The notes beneath the pieces are model-generated. The model did no database searches and had not been told where the DNA came from. It saw nothing but the letters and a program-made list of their open reading frames with translations. Position numbers and translations under genes: made by a program. From assembly GCF_001428805.1 (NCBI RefSeq), contig NZ_LMIS01000001.1, positions 1,786,976-1,850,975 on the forward strand: a stretch of DNA of 64,000 bases. Reading direction: 5' to 3'. Below, in pieces: positions 10,379 to 21,025 of the stretch. The stretch's first letter is position 1, and every line of letters starts with the position of its first letter. Source of the DNA: Aeromicrobium sp. Root236 (lineage in GTDB: Bacteria > Actinomycetota > Actinomycetes > Propionibacteriales > Nocardioidaceae).

Positions 10379-10388
10379 CGGTGTCCCC

Positions 10389-10682
10389 CTACGACTTCAA
10401 GAGGCTCGCCTCGTCGACCGAGGCCGAACGACGCGCGCGATAGATGGACACGATGATCGACAGGCCGACGACGACCTCGGCGGCCGCGACGACCATGACG
10501 AAGAACGCCGCCACCTGCCCGTCGAGGTTGCCGTTCTGCCGCGAGAAGCTCACGAACGCGAGGTTGGTCGCGTTGAGCATGAGCTCGATGCACATGAAGA
10601 CCACGATCGCGTTGCGGCGGACGAGGACGCCCACCGAGCCGATCGTGAACAGGATCAGGGACAGCGTGATGTACTCGTTCAC
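10389..10682 (-). CDS. nuoK: NADH-quinone oxidoreductase subunit K
   Basis: 97 residues with three membrane helices. The two buried glutamates typical of NuoK are seen in [15 protein letters not shown] and [12 protein letters not shown]; both are needed for proton translocation in the family. GTG start overlapping the nuoJ stop (GTGA). Confidence 0.95.
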   Translation of the reverse strand: MNEYITLSLILFTIGSVGVLVRRNAIVVFMCIELMLNATNLAFVSFSRQNGNLDGQVAAFFVMVVAAAEVVVGLSIIVSIYRARRSASVDEASLLKS

Positions 10683-11458
10683 TTCTCGCCTCCGAACGAC
10701 TCGTCGCGGGGCTGCTCGTCGCCCACTTGCTCGACGAGCTTGTCGATGTCGTCCTCGAAGCCCTGGCGGACCTGGCCACGGCCCACGATGCTCTCGGAGA
10801 CCGAGGTCTCGAGCGGGGAGCCGTCAGGCAGCAGGGCCGGGGTGTCGACCGCGTTGTGACGGGCGAAGACACCGGGAGCCGGCAACGGGCCGGGGTGCCG
10901 GCCGGACTCGGCGTACTCACGCATGCGACGGGCGGCGACGTCGGCCTGGGAGTGCCGCTTCGTCAGGCGCTCCTTGTGGGCCAGCACCATGGCGCCGAGC
11001 GCGGCGGTGATCAGCAGGGCACTGGTGAACTCGAACGCGAGGACGTACTTGCCGAACAGCAGCTCGCTGAGCCCGTACGGGTTGCCGTCACCGTTGGCCG
11101 CCTTGAGCCCGACGACCGCGCCGGAGACGGTCTGGCCGATCGCCAGGACGACCGTGACACCGAAGATCAGGCCGATGATGGCGGCGGCGAGGCGCTGGCC
11201 ACCGATCGTCTCCTTGACCGCGTCGGACGAGTCGACGCCGACGAGCATCAGGACGAACAGGAACAGCATCATGATCGCGCCGGTGTAGACGATGATCTGC
11301 ACCGCGAACAGGAACGGTGCGCCCTGTGCGGCGTAGAGCACCGCGAGGCTGATCATCACGACCGCCAGGCACAGCGCGGCGTGCACGGCCTTGCGGGCGA
11401 AGATGAGACCCAGCGCGGCGATCACCATGATCGGCGCGAGGAACCAGAACGCGGTCAC
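10679..11458 (-). CDS. nuoJ: NADH-quinone oxidoreductase subunit J
   Basis: 259 residues. The first 165 form the usual five membrane helices with the conserved [16 protein letters not shown] segment (helix 3 with its pi-bulge). The remaining 90 or so residues are a charged, probably cytoplasmic tail, a common feature of actinobacterial NuoJ and absent in E. coli. GTG start overlapping the nuoI stop codon. Confidence 0.95.
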   Translation of the reverse strand: MTAFWFLAPIMVIAALGLIFARKAVHAALCLAVVMISLAVLYAAQGAPFLFAVQIIVYTGAIMMLFLFVLMLVGVDSSDAVKETIGGQRLAAAIIGLIFGVTVVLAIGQTVSGAVVGLKAANGDGNPYGLSELLFGKYVLAFEFTSALLITAALGAMVLAHKERLTKRHSQADVAARRMREYAESGRHPGPLPAPGVFARHNAVDTPALLPDGSPLETSVSESIVGRGQVRQGFEDDIDKLVEQVGDEQPRDESFGGEK

Positions 11459-12051
11459 ACGGCCCCCCCGGGTTCACGAGGCGCGCCGGCGGGGTTGACG
11501 TCGGCGTTCAGCGACGAGTCGATCGGGAAGATCGGCAGCGACTTGCCGCGGTAGTAGTCCTGGTGGTCGTCGCTGATCATCATCTCGTGCGGCGGCTCGA
11601 CCATGCCGGGCAGCAGCGGGGCGAGCAGGTCGCTCTTCTCGTAGATCAGGTCGGCCCGGTTGTTGTCGGCCAGCTCGTACTCATTGGTCATGGTCAGCGC
11701 GCGCGTCGGGCAGGCCTCGATGCACAGGCCGCACAGGATGCAGCGCAGGTAGTTGATCTGGTAGACGCGGCCGTAGCGCTCGCCAGGGCTGTGCCGGTCG
11801 CCCTCGGTGTTGGACGCGCCCTCGACGTAGATCGCGTCAGCCGGGCAGGCCCACGCGCACAGCTCGCAGCCGATGCACTTCTCGAGGCCGTCGGGCCAGC
11901 GGTTGAGCTGGTGCCGGCCGTGGAACCGTGGCGCCGTCGGAACCTTCTCGAACGGGTACTGCTGGGTCACGGTCTTGCGGAACATCGTCCGGAACGTCAC
12001 GCCGAAGCCGGCGATCGGGTCCCACAACGTTTCCTTGATCGGATTGCTCAT
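11455..12051 (-). CDS. nuoI: NADH-quinone oxidoreductase subunit I, two 4Fe-4S clusters
   Basis: 198 residues. Two ferredoxin motifs, [12 protein letters not shown] and [12 protein letters not shown], bind the N6a and N6b clusters that pass electrons from NuoG toward NuoB. I placed the start at the ATG at 12051, where it overlaps the nuoH stop as ATGA; the frame is open further upstream, but that stretch is the nuoH coding region. The C-terminal tail of about 55 residues after the second motif is longer than in E. coli and carries the usual actinobacterial DDHQDYYRG segment. Confidence 0.95.
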   Translation of the reverse strand: MSNPIKETLWDPIAGFGVTFRTMFRKTVTQQYPFEKVPTAPRFHGRHQLNRWPDGLEKCIGCELCAWACPADAIYVEGASNTEGDRHSPGERYGRVYQINYLRCILCGLCIEACPTRALTMTNEYELADNNRADLIYEKSDLLAPLLPGMVEPPHEMMISDDHQDYYRGKSLPIFPIDSSLNADVNPAGAPREPGGAV

Positions 12052-13277
12052 CGTGCGTTCCTCGTGGGGGGTTCGGTGATGGGCGGTACGGGGTAGCCGC
12101 CGGCGAAGGCGTCGACCTCGTCGGGCTCCGGCTCGGGCTCGGGCTCCTTCTTCTCCGGGATCAGGAACGTCAGGATCACCAGCACGCCGGCGACACCCGC
12201 GACGATGAACAACGCCGGTCCGTCCAGCATGTCCTCGCTCTTGAGCTTGCGGATGAAGGCGACCGCGACGATCCAGGCCAGCGCGACCGGGATGAGGATC
12301 TTCCAGCCGAAGCTCATGAACTGGTCGTAGCGCATGCGCGGCAGCGTGCCGCGGAGCCAGACGAAGATGAAGATGAAGAACAGGGTCTTGCCGAAGAACC
12401 ACAGCAACGGCCAGTAATTCTCGTTGAGTGCGCCGTCCCAGAGGTGCGACAGGCCGAACGGTGCGCGCCAGCCGCCGAGGAACATCGTCGTGGCCAGCGC
12501 CGAGACGGTGACCATGTTGACGTACTCGGCGAGGAAGAACAGCGCGAACTTGAGCGAGGAGTACTCGGTGTGGAAGCCGCCGACGAGCTCACCCTCGGCC
12601 TCGGGGAGGTCGAACGGGGCGCGGTTGGTCTCGCCGATCATCGCAATGACGTAGATGACGAACGAGGGGAACAGCGGCACGAAGTACCACATGCTGTGCT
12701 GCGCCGACACGATCTCCGACGTCGACATCGAGCCGGCGTACATGAAGACCGAGACCAGCGACAGGCCCATCGCGACCTCGTACGAGATCATCTGGGCGCT
12801 CGAGCGCAGACCGCCGAGCAGGGCGTAGATCGAGCCGGACGACCAGCCGGCGAGCACGATGCCGTAGACCCCGATCGAGGTCACGGCGAGGATGTAGAGC
12901 ACCGCGACCGGCAGGTCGGTGAGCTGCAGCATGGTCTTCTGGTCGGTGAACGGGATCGTCACCTCGGGCCCGAACGGGATGACCGCCCAGGCCAGGAATG
13001 CCGGGATCGTCGCGAGGATCGGCGCGAGGACGTAGACGACCTTGTCGGCCGCCTTGACGACTATGTCCTCCTTGAGCGCGAGCTTGACGCCGTCGGCGAG
13101 GCTCTGCAGCAACCCGAACGGGCCGTGCACGTTGGGTCCGATGCGGTGCTGCATCTTGGCGACGACGCGGCGCTCGAACCAGATGTTGAACAGCGTGTAG
13201 ACGACCAGCACGACGAAGATCAGGACGGACTTGAGCAGCACCACCCAGAACGGGTCGTGCCCGAACAGCGGGTTCAT
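12048..13277 (-). CDS. nuoH: NADH-quinone oxidoreductase subunit H
   Basis: 409 residues, eight or nine membrane helices. NuoH forms the quinone-access chamber with NuoB and NuoD. Seen are the [19 protein letters not shown] and [20 protein letters not shown] signatures. A charged C-terminal tail ([17 protein letters not shown]) extends beyond the E. coli protein. The start ATG at 13277 overlaps the nuoG stop as ATGA. Confidence 0.96.
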   Translation of the reverse strand: MNPLFGHDPFWVVLLKSVLIFVVLVVYTLFNIWFERRVVAKMQHRIGPNVHGPFGLLQSLADGVKLALKEDIVVKAADKVVYVLAPILATIPAFLAWAVIPFGPEVTIPFTDQKTMLQLTDLPVAVLYILAVTSIGVYGIVLAGWSSGSIYALLGGLRSSAQMISYEVAMGLSLVSVFMYAGSMSTSEIVSAQHSMWYFVPLFPSFVIYVIAMIGETNRAPFDLPEAEGELVGGFHTEYSSLKFALFFLAEYVNMVTVSALATTMFLGGWRAPFGLSHLWDGALNENYWPLLWFFGKTLFFIFIFVWLRGTLPRMRYDQFMSFGWKILIPVALAWIVAVAFIRKLKSEDMLDGPALFIVAGVAGVLVILTFLIPEKKEPEPEPEPDEVDAFAGGYPVPPITEPPTRNAR

Positions 13278-15682
13278 GATGCCCCCTTCCCGTCGCTTGA
13301 GCCTGCCGAGAGCGTCACGTGGTCGGCGTAGCCCACACCCAGCGCCGCCCGCAGGCTGGCACCGGAGTTGGCCGGCGCCCAGACGACACCGTCGGGCAGC
13401 TCGGCGACCTCGGTCGGGAAGCTGACGATGCCGGCGTCCGTCGACAGCGTCGCCATCGCGCCGGGGTCGACGTCGAACGCCTTGAGCGTCGCCTCGCTGG
13501 CCCTCAGGACGGCCGGCCGGGCCGTGGCCTTGAGCTCGAGCTGACCGTCCTGGTTGCGGCCGTCGTCGATCATGAGGCGCCACGCGTCGAGCACGACGGC
13601 CCGCTTGGGTGCGGCCGTCGTGTCGGGCTCGACGGTCGGCGCCGGGATGCGTGCGCCGTCCCACGGACCGAGCTCCACCATGGCCGCACGCGCCTGCGCG
13701 ACGGTGCGGAAGCCGAGCGGCTGGCCCAGCTCCTCGGCCAGCCCCGCGAGGATCCGGATGTCGGTGAGCGAGTTGGGCTCGTGGAGCACGGCGTCGAACG
13801 TACGGACGCGGCCCTCCCAGTTGACGAAGCTGCCGGGCTTCTCGACCACCGGGGCGACCGGCAGGACGACGTCGGCGACCTCGGTGACCTCGCTCTCGCG
13901 CACCTCGAGGCTCACGATGAAATCGGCCTTGGCGAGCGCCCTGCGGGCCGCGGCGGGGTCCGGCAGGTCGGTGATCTCGACGCCGCCGATCAGCAGGGCA
14001 TGGACCACGCCGAGCCGGGTCTCCTCGAGGATCTCGGTCGTGTTGCGACCACGTCGTGCCGGGACCGTGCGGACGCCCCACGCGGCGGCGAGGTCCGTAC
14101 GCGCCTCGACGTCGTCGAGCGGGCGGCCACCGGGCAGCAGGTCGGGCAGGCAGCCGGCCTCGAGCGCACCGCGCTCACCGGCTCGTCGCGGAACCCACGC
14201 GATGCGGGCGCCGGCCTTGTCGGCGGCGGCCACGAGGGCGCTGAAGCCACCGGGAACCGACGCGAGGCGCTCGCCGGCGAGGAAGATCGCGTCCTGGTCG
14301 AGCTCGAGTGCAGCCAGTGCGGCCGGCTCGTGCCCCGGGATCGTCTGGACGAGCTCGCCGTTCATCTTGCGCAGGCCGCGGGTCGCGTGGCTCGCGATCG
14401 CCACGACCTTGACGCCGGAGCGCGAGGCCTTGCGCAGGCGCAGGAAGATGCTGCCGTTCTCGTCCTCGGGCTCGAGCCCGACGAGGACCACGGTCGACGC
14501 CTTCTCGAGGTCACCGAACGTGACGTCCAACGACGTCGTGGCGATCCGGGCGGCGAGGAACTGCGCCTCCTCCTCCGAGTGGGCACGGGCGCGGAAGTCG
14601 ATGTCGTTGGTACGCAGGACGGTGCGCGCGAACTTGCTGTAGGCGAACGCGTCCTCGGACGTCAGGCGGCCGCCGGGCAGCACGCCGACCTTGCCCTCGG
14701 CAGCGGCCAGTCCCTTGGCAGCGGCGGCGAGCGCGGCCGGCCAGGAGGCGGGCTCGAGCTGCTCGGTCTCGGGGTTGCGTACGAGCGGGGTCGTGATGCG
14801 GTCACCGACCGTGGGGTAGGTGAACGCGAAACGGTCCTTGTCGGTGATCCACTCCTCGTTGACCTCGGGGTCGTCACCGGCGAGCCGGCGCATGACGCGG
14901 CCACGACGGTGGTCGACGCGGATCGCCGAGCCGCTGGAGTCGTGCTCGGCGATCGACGGGGTCGACACCAGGTCGAAGGGCCGGGCGCGGAAGCGGTAGT
15001 CGGCGCTGGTCAGGGCGCCGACCGGGCAGATCTGGATCGTGTTTCCGGAGAAGTAGGAGTTGAACGGCTCTTCTTCGTAGATGCCGACCTGCTGCTGCGA
15101 GCCGCGCTCGACGAGGGCGATGAACGGGTCGCCGGCGATCTGCTCGGAGAACCGGGTGCAGCGGGCGCACAGGACGCAGCGCTCGCGGTCGAGCAGGACC
15201 TGCTCGGAGACCTTGATCGGCTTGGGGAAGGTGCGCTTGACCTCGGTGAACCGCGTCTCGCCCTGGCCGTGCGTCATGGCCTGGTTCTGCAGGGGGCACT
15301 CGCCACCCTTGTCGCACACGGGGCAGTCGAGCGGGTGGTTGATCAGGAGGAACTCCATGTTGCCGCGCTGCGCCTTCTCGGCGACGGGCGACGTGACCTG
15401 CGTCTTGACGACCATGCCGGCCGCGACCTCGATCGTGCAGGACGCCTGCGGCTTGGGGAACCCACGGCCGTTGCCGGCGTCCGTGATCTCGACGAGGCAC
15501 TGGCGGCACGCGCCGACCGGGTCGAGCAGCGGGTGGTCGCAGAACCGGGGGATCTCGGTGCCGATGAGCTCGGCCGCGCGGATCACGAGCGTGCCCTTGG
15601 GGACGCTGACCTCGACGTCGTCGATCGTCAGCGTGACGAGCTCGACCGGCGCCTGGGCCTCGGGAGTCGCTTCCAGAGTCAT
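13274..15682 (-). CDS. nuoG: NADH-quinone oxidoreductase subunit G
   Basis: 802 residues; a molybdopterin-oxidoreductase-like electron conduit of the peripheral arm. The N-terminal domain carries the 2Fe-2S ligands ([15 protein letters not shown]), the His-ligated 4Fe-4S motif [14 protein letters not shown] and the N4-type cluster CVLCARC with a distal Cys in ICPVG. A GTG at 15685 is a possible start, but GGAGG lies six bases before the ATG at 15682 and only three before the GTG, so the ATG is preferred; it overlaps the nuoF stop by one base (TGATG). The last 250 residues are more divergent than the N-terminus, as usual. Confidence 0.95.
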   Translation of the reverse strand: MTLEATPEAQAPVELVTLTIDDVEVSVPKGTLVIRAAELIGTEIPRFCDHPLLDPVGACRQCLVEITDAGNGRGFPKPQASCTIEVAAGMVVKTQVTSPVAEKAQRGNMEFLLINHPLDCPVCDKGGECPLQNQAMTHGQGETRFTEVKRTFPKPIKVSEQVLLDRERCVLCARCTRFSEQIAGDPFIALVERGSQQQVGIYEEEPFNSYFSGNTIQICPVGALTSADYRFRARPFDLVSTPSIAEHDSSGSAIRVDHRRGRVMRRLAGDDPEVNEEWITDKDRFAFTYPTVGDRITTPLVRNPETEQLEPASWPAALAAAAKGLAAAEGKVGVLPGGRLTSEDAFAYSKFARTVLRTNDIDFRARAHSEEEAQFLAARIATTSLDVTFGDLEKASTVVLVGLEPEDENGSIFLRLRKASRSGVKVVAIASHATRGLRKMNGELVQTIPGHEPAALAALELDQDAIFLAGERLASVPGGFSALVAAADKAGARIAWVPRRAGERGALEAGCLPDLLPGGRPLDDVEARTDLAAAWGVRTVPARRGRNTTEILEETRLGVVHALLIGGVEITDLPDPAAARRALAKADFIVSLEVRESEVTEVADVVLPVAPVVEKPGSFVNWEGRVRTFDAVLHEPNSLTDIRILAGLAEELGQPLGFRTVAQARAAMVELGPWDGARIPAPTVEPDTTAAPKRAVVLDAWRLMIDDGRNQDGQLELKATARPAVLRASEATLKAFDVDPGAMATLSTDAGIVSFPTEVAELPDGVVWAPANSGASLRAALGVGYADHVTLSAGSSDGKGAS

Positions 15683-16998
15683 CACTTGCCTCCGACGGTC
15701 TGGGGCGCGAACAAGGTCGAGGCCGCGGGCGGGAACAGCTCGCGCGACGGCGTGTGCATGCCCGCCTCGAACTCGCTGCGGAAGTGCTGGATCGCCGAGG
15801 TGATGGGGCTCGTGGCACCGTCACCGAGGGCGCAGAACGAACGACCGAGGATGTTGTCGCACAGGTCGAGCAGCAGCTCGATGTCGCCGTCCTTGCCCTG
15901 GCCCTCGTCGAGGCGCTGCAGGGTCTGGACGAGCCACCACGTGCCCTCGCGACACGGCGTGCACTTGCCGCACGACTCGTGCTTGTAGAACTCGGTCCAC
16001 CGGAGCACGCAGCGTACGACCGAGGTCGTCTGGTCGAAGACCTGCAACGCCTTGGTGCCCAGCATCGAGCCGGCCGCGCCGACACCTTCGTAGTCGAGCG
16101 GGATGTCGAGGTGCTCGGCGGTGAGGATCGGGGTCGACGAACCACCGGGGGTCCAGAACTTCAGCTCGCTGCCGGGGCGCATGCCGCCGCCGAGGTCGAG
16201 CAGCTCGCGCAGCGTGATGCCGAGCGGCGCCTCGTACTGGCCGGGTCGGGCGACGTGGCCCGAGAGCGAGTAGAGCGTGTAGCCCTTGGACTTCTCGGTG
16301 CCCATCGAGCCGAACCAGTCGATGCCGTTCTTGACGATCGACGGCACCGACGCGATCGACTCGACGTTGTTGACCACGGTCGGCGAGGCGTAGAGGCCCT
16401 CGACGGCCGGGAACGGCGGGCGGAGGCGGGGCTGGCCGCGGCGACCCTCGAGCGAGTCGAGGAGCGCGGTCTCCTCGCCGCAGATGTAGGCGCCGGCGCC
16501 GGCGTGGATGATCAGCTCGACGTCGATGCCCGAGCCGAGGATGTCGGTGCCGAGGTAGCCGGCTTCCTTGGCCTCACGGGCGGCGGCGCGCAAACGGCGC
16601 ACGACGTGGAGGACCTCACCGCGGACGTAGATGAACGCGGTCTTGGCGCGGATCGCGTGCGCCGCGATGATGACGCCCTCGATCAGCGTGTGGGGCGTCG
16701 CCATCATGAGCGGGATGTCCTTGCAGGTGCCCGGCTCGGACTCGTCGGCGTTGACCACGAGGTACTTGGGCTTGGGGTTGTCCTGCGGGATGAAGCTCCA
16801 CTTCATGCCCGTCGGGAAGCCCGCGCCACCGCGGCCACGCAGGCCGGAGTCCTTGACCATGCCGATCACGTCATCGGGGGCCATCCTGAGCGCGGTCTCG
16901 AGCGCGGAGTAGCCACCGGCCTGCTTGTACGCCTTGAGGGTCCACGCGCGATCGGTGCCCCAGTCGGCGCTGAGCACGGGTGTGAGGGTGTCAGTCAT
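15682..16998 (-). CDS. nuoF: NADH-quinone oxidoreductase subunit F (NADH and FMN site)
   Basis: 438 residues. Contains the nucleotide/FMN glycine loop LRGRGGAGFPTGMKW, the acidic NADESEPGTCKD segment and the N3 4Fe-4S ligands in ESCGKCTPCREGT followed by CALGDGA. This subunit accepts hydride from NADH. The start ATG at 16998 lies inside the nuoE 3' end (8 bp overlap) with GGAGGG before it. An open frame continues upstream, but that stretch is antiphase to nuoE coding sequence. Confidence 0.96.
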   Translation of the reverse strand: MTDTLTPVLSADWGTDRAWTLKAYKQAGGYSALETALRMAPDDVIGMVKDSGLRGRGGAGFPTGMKWSFIPQDNPKPKYLVVNADESEPGTCKDIPLMMATPHTLIEGVIIAAHAIRAKTAFIYVRGEVLHVVRRLRAAAREAKEAGYLGTDILGSGIDVELIIHAGAGAYICGEETALLDSLEGRRGQPRLRPPFPAVEGLYASPTVVNNVESIASVPSIVKNGIDWFGSMGTEKSKGYTLYSLSGHVARPGQYEAPLGITLRELLDLGGGMRPGSELKFWTPGGSSTPILTAEHLDIPLDYEGVGAAGSMLGTKALQVFDQTTSVVRCVLRWTEFYKHESCGKCTPCREGTWWLVQTLQRLDEGQGKDGDIELLLDLCDNILGRSFCALGDGATSPITSAIQHFRSEFEAGMHTPSRELFPPAASTLFAPQTVGGK

Positions 16999-17818
16999 CC
17001 TCGCCCTCCTTGGCAGTGTCAGCGGGAGATTCGTCGATCTTGGTCTCGGTCTCGGCACGCTGGGTGTCGGCCTGCTCGGCCGCACCGGTCTTGGTGTCGG
17101 CGGTGGCTCCTTCGCTCGCAGAGCTCGCTCCCGGTCGGCCGCTGGCGGCCTCCCTAGGAACCGAAGAGCTTTCAACCTCGGGAGACGGCGCCGTCCAGCC
17201 ACGCTCGGCGGCGATCTCGAGCCCGGCGAGCGACGGTCCGGCGGCTGCGGGCCCTTCGTCGACGAGCCCGTCCTCGAAGCCTGCGAGCACCCGCTCGGCC
17301 TCGCGCCACGACGTGATCGTCGCGCCGCGTGTGGCCTGGACCGTCTCGCCGGCGCGCAGCTTGTCGACGAGCTCGACGGCGGAGTCGGGCGTCTGGTTGT
17401 CGAAGAACTCCCAGTTGACCATCATCACCGGCGCGAAGTCGCACGCCGCATTGCACTCGATGTGCTCGAGGGTGACCTTGCCGTCCTCGGTCGTCTCGTC
17501 GTTGCCGACGTCGAGATGGCCCTTGAGCCGCTCGAAGATCAGGTCGCCGCCCATCACGGCACACAGCGTGTTGGTGCAGACGCCGACGTGGTGCTCGCCC
17601 ATGGGGCGGCGCTTGTACATCGTGTAGAACGTCGCGACGCCCGAGACCTCGGCGGCGCTGATGGCGAGGATGTCGGCGCACACCTCGATGCCCTCGTTGG
17701 TGACGTTGCCCTCGACGGACTGGATCAGGTGCAGCATCGGCAGCAGGGCCGACCGGGACTGCGGATAGCGGCCGGCGAGCTCGCGGAGCTCACCCAGCGT
17801 GGTGTCCGTGAGTGTCAT
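16991..17818 (-). CDS. nuoE: NADH-quinone oxidoreductase subunit E with extended C-terminus
   Basis: 275 residues. The core (about 1-175) is a thioredoxin-like 2Fe-2S protein with ligands in CTNTLC and CNAAC. The tail from about residue 200 is low-complexity, rich in Ser, Ala, Glu and Thr and probably disordered; family members often end near 170-240. Residues of about 219-238 are encoded by a repeat element (17105-17162) that recurs at 41231-41319, so part of the tail seems to come from an inserted sequence that kept the frame. The start overlaps the nuoD stop (TGATG). Confidence 0.94.
   Translation of the reverse strand: MTLTDTTLGELRELAGRYPQSRSALLPMLHLIQSVEGNVTNEGIEVCADILAISAAEVSGVATFYTMYKRRPMGEHHVGVCTNTLCAVMGGDLIFERLKGHLDVGNDETTEDGKVTLEHIECNAACDFAPVMMVNWEFFDNQTPDSAVELVDKLRAGETVQATRGATITSWREAERVLAGFEDGLVDEGPAAAGPSLAGLEIAAERGWTAPSPEVESSSVPREAASGRPGASSASEGATADTKTGAAEQADTQRAETETKIDESPADTAKEGEDD
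17105..17162. repeat. Dispersed repeat copy inside nuoE coding sequence
   Basis: Read on the minus strand, GGTTCCTAGGGAGGCCG, CGGCCGACCGG and GCGAGCTCTGCGAGC occur in this order and recur in the same order at 41231-41290. The copy here lacks the G/C-run spacer found there. It is in frame and adds about 19 residues to the NuoE tail. Confidence 0.7.
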
Positions 17819-19146
17819 CAGCGATCCACCCCACCCATCACGGGGTCGATGCTGGCGATCGCGACGATCACGTCCGACAGCATGCCGCCCTCGCTCATGA
17901 CCGAGGTGCCCTGCAGGTTGACGAACGACGGGTCGCGGAAGTGCGCCCGATAGGGCCGGGTGCCGCCGTCGGAGACGACGTGGCAGCCGATCTCGCCGCG
18001 CGGCGCCTCGACGCTCGCGTACGCCTGACCGGCCGGGACCCGGAAGCCCTCGGTGACGATCTTGAAGTGGTGGATCAACGCTTCCATCGACTCGCCCATG
18101 ATGTGCTTGATGTGCTCCGCGGAGTTGCCCTGGCCGTCGGACCCGACGCTGAGCTGCGACGGCCAGGCGATCTTCTTGTCGGCGACCATGACGGGCTGGC
18201 CCTCCATCGCGGCGAGCCGTTCAGTGGCCTGCTCGACGATCTTGATGGACTCCCACATCTCGTCGAGGCGTACGCGGAACCGCCCGTAGGCGTCCGGCTC
18301 GTCGCGGGTCACGACGTCGAAGTCGTACGTCTCGTAGCCCCAGTAGGGCTGCTTCTTGCGCAGGTCCCAGTCGTAGCCAGTCGCGCGCAGGATCGGACCC
18401 GTGAGGCCGAGGGCGAGGCAGCCGGCGAGGTCGAGGTGTCCTACACCCTTGAGCCGGCCCTTGAAGATCGGGTTGGCGTTGCACAGCGCGGCGTACTCGG
18501 GCAGCCGCTTCTTGAGCAGCCGGACCGTCGAGCGGAGCTTCTCGATGCCGCCGTCGGGCATGTCCTGGGCGACGCCGCCGGGGCGGATGAACGCGTGGTT
18601 CATGCGCAGGCCCGTGATCATCTCGAACAGGTCGAGGATCAGCTCGCGGTCACGGAACCCGCAGGTCATGACCGTCAGGGCGCCGATCTCCATGCCGCCC
18701 GTGGCGAGCGCGACGAGGTGCGACGACACCCGGTTGAGCTCGAGCAGCAGGACCCGCATGACCTGCGCCTTCTCGGGCGCCTCGATGCCGAGCAGCTTCT
18801 CGACCGCCATGACGTACGCGGCCTCGTTGGAGAACGGGGCGACGTAGTCCATGCGGGTGCAGAACGTCACGCCCTGCGTCCAGGTGCGGTACTCCATGTT
18901 CTTCTCGATGCCGGTGTGCAGGTAGCCGACGCCGGCACGGGCATCGCGTACGGTCTCGCCGTCGATCTCGAGGATCAAGCGGAGCACACCGTGGGTCGAC
19001 GGGTGCTGCGGACCCATGTTGATGACGAGGTGGTCGCCCTCGACCGCCGAGGCGTCGATCGTGTCCCAGTCCTGACCGGTGACGGTGAAGACCGGGCCCT
19101 CGGTGGAGTCGGTCGTGCTCGCGTACGGATCGGTGGTCGCGGTCAT
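17818..19146 (-). CDS. nuoD: NADH-quinone oxidoreductase subunit D
   Basis: 442 residues, the 49 kDa-type subunit that forms the quinone pocket with NuoB. Typical segments are [15 protein letters not shown] near residue 44 (conserved quinone-site His) and the C-terminal [19 protein letters not shown]. Length matches the family with no gaps. Its ATG overlaps the nuoC stop as ATGA. Confidence 0.96.
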   Translation of the reverse strand: MTATTDPYASTTDSTEGPVFTVTGQDWDTIDASAVEGDHLVINMGPQHPSTHGVLRLILEIDGETVRDARAGVGYLHTGIEKNMEYRTWTQGVTFCTRMDYVAPFSNEAAYVMAVEKLLGIEAPEKAQVMRVLLLELNRVSSHLVALATGGMEIGALTVMTCGFRDRELILDLFEMITGLRMNHAFIRPGGVAQDMPDGGIEKLRSTVRLLKKRLPEYAALCNANPIFKGRLKGVGHLDLAGCLALGLTGPILRATGYDWDLRKKQPYWGYETYDFDVVTRDEPDAYGRFRVRLDEMWESIKIVEQATERLAAMEGQPVMVADKKIAWPSQLSVGSDGQGNSAEHIKHIMGESMEALIHHFKIVTEGFRVPAGQAYASVEAPRGEIGCHVVSDGGTRPYRAHFRDPSFVNLQGTSVMSEGGMLSDVIVAIASIDPVMGGVDR

Positions 19147-19892
19147 GAGTAGCTCCTCCGCTGGTCCGGTGGGGCGATCGTGCCGCCCTTGTACTCGACG
19201 GGGATGCCGCCCAACGGATAGTCCTTGCGCTGGGGGTGTCCGGGCCAGTCGTCGGGCATCAGGATGCGGGCCAGCGCGGGGTGGCCGTCGAAGATGATGC
19301 CGAACATGTCCCAGGTCTCCCGCTCCTGCCAGTCGGCGGTGGGATAGATGCTGACGACACTCGGGATGTGCGGGTCGTCGTCGGGCGCCACGACCTCGAG
19401 GCGGATCCGACGGTTGTGGGTCATCGAGAGCAGGTGATACGCGACATGCAGCTCGCGCCCGGTCTCGTGCGGGAAGTGCACGCCGGAGACGCTGGAGCAG
19501 AACTCGAACCGCAGCACCGGGTCGTTGCGCAGGTGCGTCACGGTCTCGAGCAGCTTGTGCCGCCGGATGAAGAACGTGATCTCGCCGCGGTCGACGACGA
19601 CCTTCTCGATGGCCTCATCGAGCTCCGTGATGGTGGCGATCTGGTCGGCGACCTCGTCGAACCAGCCACCGTAGGGGCGCTGGCTCGCGCCGGGCATCAT
19701 GACCGGCCGGGTCAGCCCACCGAAGCCGGTGGTGTCACCCGTGCCGTGGATGCCGAAGGCCCCTTCGCGTACCTCGACGATCTCGAGCTCGACGGCGTCG
19801 CTCTTGACGAGCTCGGACTGCGTCTCGTGCGAGCCGTCCTGGGTCTTGGTGCCCTCGTCGCGCTCGTCCTTGTTGCCCTTCGCGTCAACCAT
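19143..19892 (-). CDS. nuoC: NADH-quinone oxidoreductase subunit C
   Basis: 249 residues. The 30 kDa-subunit signature [15 protein letters not shown] and the [15 protein letters not shown] box are in the C-terminal half. The first 60 or so residues are a hydrophilic extension rich in Lys, Glu and Thr, seen in many actinobacterial NuoC proteins. Two bases separate it from the nuoB stop. Confidence 0.95.
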   Translation of the reverse strand: MVDAKGNKDERDEGTKTQDGSHETQSELVKSDAVELEIVEVREGAFGIHGTGDTTGFGGLTRPVMMPGASQRPYGGWFDEVADQIATITELDEAIEKVVVDRGEITFFIRRHKLLETVTHLRNDPVLRFEFCSSVSGVHFPHETGRELHVAYHLLSMTHNRRIRLEVVAPDDDPHIPSVVSIYPTADWQERETWDMFGIIFDGHPALARILMPDDWPGHPQRKDYPLGGIPVEYKGGTIAPPDQRRSYS

Positions 19893-19894
19893 GA

Positions 19895-20449
19895 CTACCT
19901 CATCAGACCCTTCATGGCCGAGGTCGGGGTGGCGAGGAGGGCGACCTTCTCGTCCTCCTTGATCTCGTTGAGCCGATTGACGCCGAGCTTCTCGTGCTGG
20001 ATCTGGTCGTGCAGCTTGAGGATCGCGTCGATCAGCATCTCCGGGCGGGGCGGGCAGCCGGGGAGGTACATGTCGACCGGGACGATGTGGTCGACGCCCT
20101 GCACGATCGCGTAGTTGTTGAACATGCCGCCGGAGCTGGCGCAGACGCCCATCGCGAGGACGTACTTGGGACCGGCCATCTGGTCATAGATCTGGCGGAC
20201 GACGGGCGCCATCTTGTTGCTGACCCGGCCGGCGACGATCATCAGGTCGGCCTGGCGCGGCGAGGGCCGGAAGACCTCCATGCCGAAGCGCGCCGAGTCG
20301 AACCGCGGGGCGCCGAACGTCATCATCTCGATCGCGCAACAGGCAAGCCCGAACGTGGCGGGCCAGAATGACGCCTTGCGCATGTAGCCGGCCAGTCCTT
20401 CGACGGTCGAGAGCAGGACTCCCGATGGCAGCTTCTCTTCTAGTCCCAT
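19895..20449 (-). CDS. nuoB: NADH-quinone oxidoreductase subunit B (N2 cluster)
   Basis: 184 residues. Cluster N2 ligands are the vicinal cysteines of [10 protein letters not shown] and two more in MGVCASSGG and [10 protein letters not shown]. Cluster N2 is the last iron-sulfur centre before the quinone. I chose the ATG at 20449, which lies within the last codons of nuoA (10 bp overlap) and gives the family's usual N-terminus [10 protein letters not shown]. Confidence 0.96.
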   Translation of the reverse strand: MGLEEKLPSGVLLSTVEGLAGYMRKASFWPATFGLACCAIEMMTFGAPRFDSARFGMEVFRPSPRQADLMIVAGRVSNKMAPVVRQIYDQMAGPKYVLAMGVCASSGGMFNNYAIVQGVDHIVPVDMYLPGCPPRPEMLIDAILKLHDQIQHEKLGVNRLNEIKEDEKVALLATPTSAMKGLMR

Positions 20450-20799
20450 TCCAGGCCTCCACGGCGCCATACGTAGGCATAGGCGATGAACACCGTCAGC
20501 ATGAAGATGAACATCTCGATCAGGCCGAACCAGCCGAGCGCGTCGAACGCGACGGCGAACGGGTAGAGGAAGATGATCTCGATGTCGAAGACGATGAACA
20601 GCATCGCGATGATGAAGTAGCGGATCGAGACCTTGCCGCCGCCCTCGGGCAGCGGGCTCGGCTCGATGCCCGACTCGTAGCGGTCGAGCTTGGCGCGGTT
20701 GTAGCGCTTGGGCCCGGTCAGTGGGGCGATCGCGACGCTGCCGATGGCGAATGCGGCCGCGATGGCTCCCAGCACGATGATCGGCGTATAGGCCGTCAC
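20440..20799 (-). CDS. nuoA: NADH-quinone oxidoreductase subunit A
   Basis: 119 residues with three membrane helices. The conserved loop [11 protein letters not shown], including the quinone-channel acidic residue and an IEP turn, is present, as is [19 protein letters not shown] start with GGGAGG three bases upstream. First gene of the 14-gene nuo operon; its upstream region holds a Rex-type operator at 20852-20869. Confidence 0.95.
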   Translation of the reverse strand: MTAYTPIIVLGAIAAAFAIGSVAIAPLTGPKRYNRAKLDRYESGIEPSPLPEGGGKVSIRYFIIAMLFIVFDIEIIFLYPFAVAFDALGWFGLIEMFIFMLTVFIAYAYVWRRGGLEWD

Positions 20800-20851
20800 G
20801 GCACCTCCCAGGCGTCAACCGACAGAGCAAGAGCTGTGTGTGTTCGTGCGC

Positions 20852-20869
20852 TTGTGAATTGCTTCACAA
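20852..20869. promoter_or_regulatory. Rex-type operator upstream of the nuo operon
   Basis: TTGTGAATTGCTTCACAA is a perfect 7-4-7 inverted repeat matching the Rex consensus TTGTGAA-N4-TTCACAA. Rex is the actinobacterial NADH/NAD sensor that represses respiratory genes; the nuo operon is a known Rex target in Streptomyces coelicolor. The site is 53 bp upstream of nuoA. A second short palindrome GTGATCAC is at 20871-20878. The rex gene is not in the window. Confidence 0.85.
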
Positions 20870-20914
20870 CGTGATCACGGTCTCACCCTACGCCCGGGTT
20901 TTCGGCAGTGTCAC

Positions 20915-20933
20915 TTAGGTCACACTAACCTCG
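20915..20933. promoter_or_regulatory. IdeR/DtxR-like iron box
   Basis: TTAGGTCACACTAACCTCG matches the iron-box consensus TTAGGTTAGGCTAACCTAA at about 14 of the 18 arm positions. It lies just upstream of the rightward hemerythrin-like gene and over its likely -10 region, as expected for iron-dependent repression. An overlapping imperfect dyad AGTGTCAC-N4-GTCACACT spans 20907-20926 and offers an alternative reading. Confidence 0.5.
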
Positions 20934-21025
20934 CCATGGAGACCTGGGTCACACCGGTGACCGATCCTCGCGCCGCGCGGCGACGAACACCTCACAAGAC
21001 CCATCCCCAGAACGAGGTGCGCACC

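Noticed and set aside
20936..21025. Longer N-terminus for the hemerythrin-like protein starting at 20936
   Set aside because: The upstream ATG overlaps the operator region, has no ribosome site and adds a low-complexity Arg/Pro leader, while 21026 has GAGGT at a normal distance.
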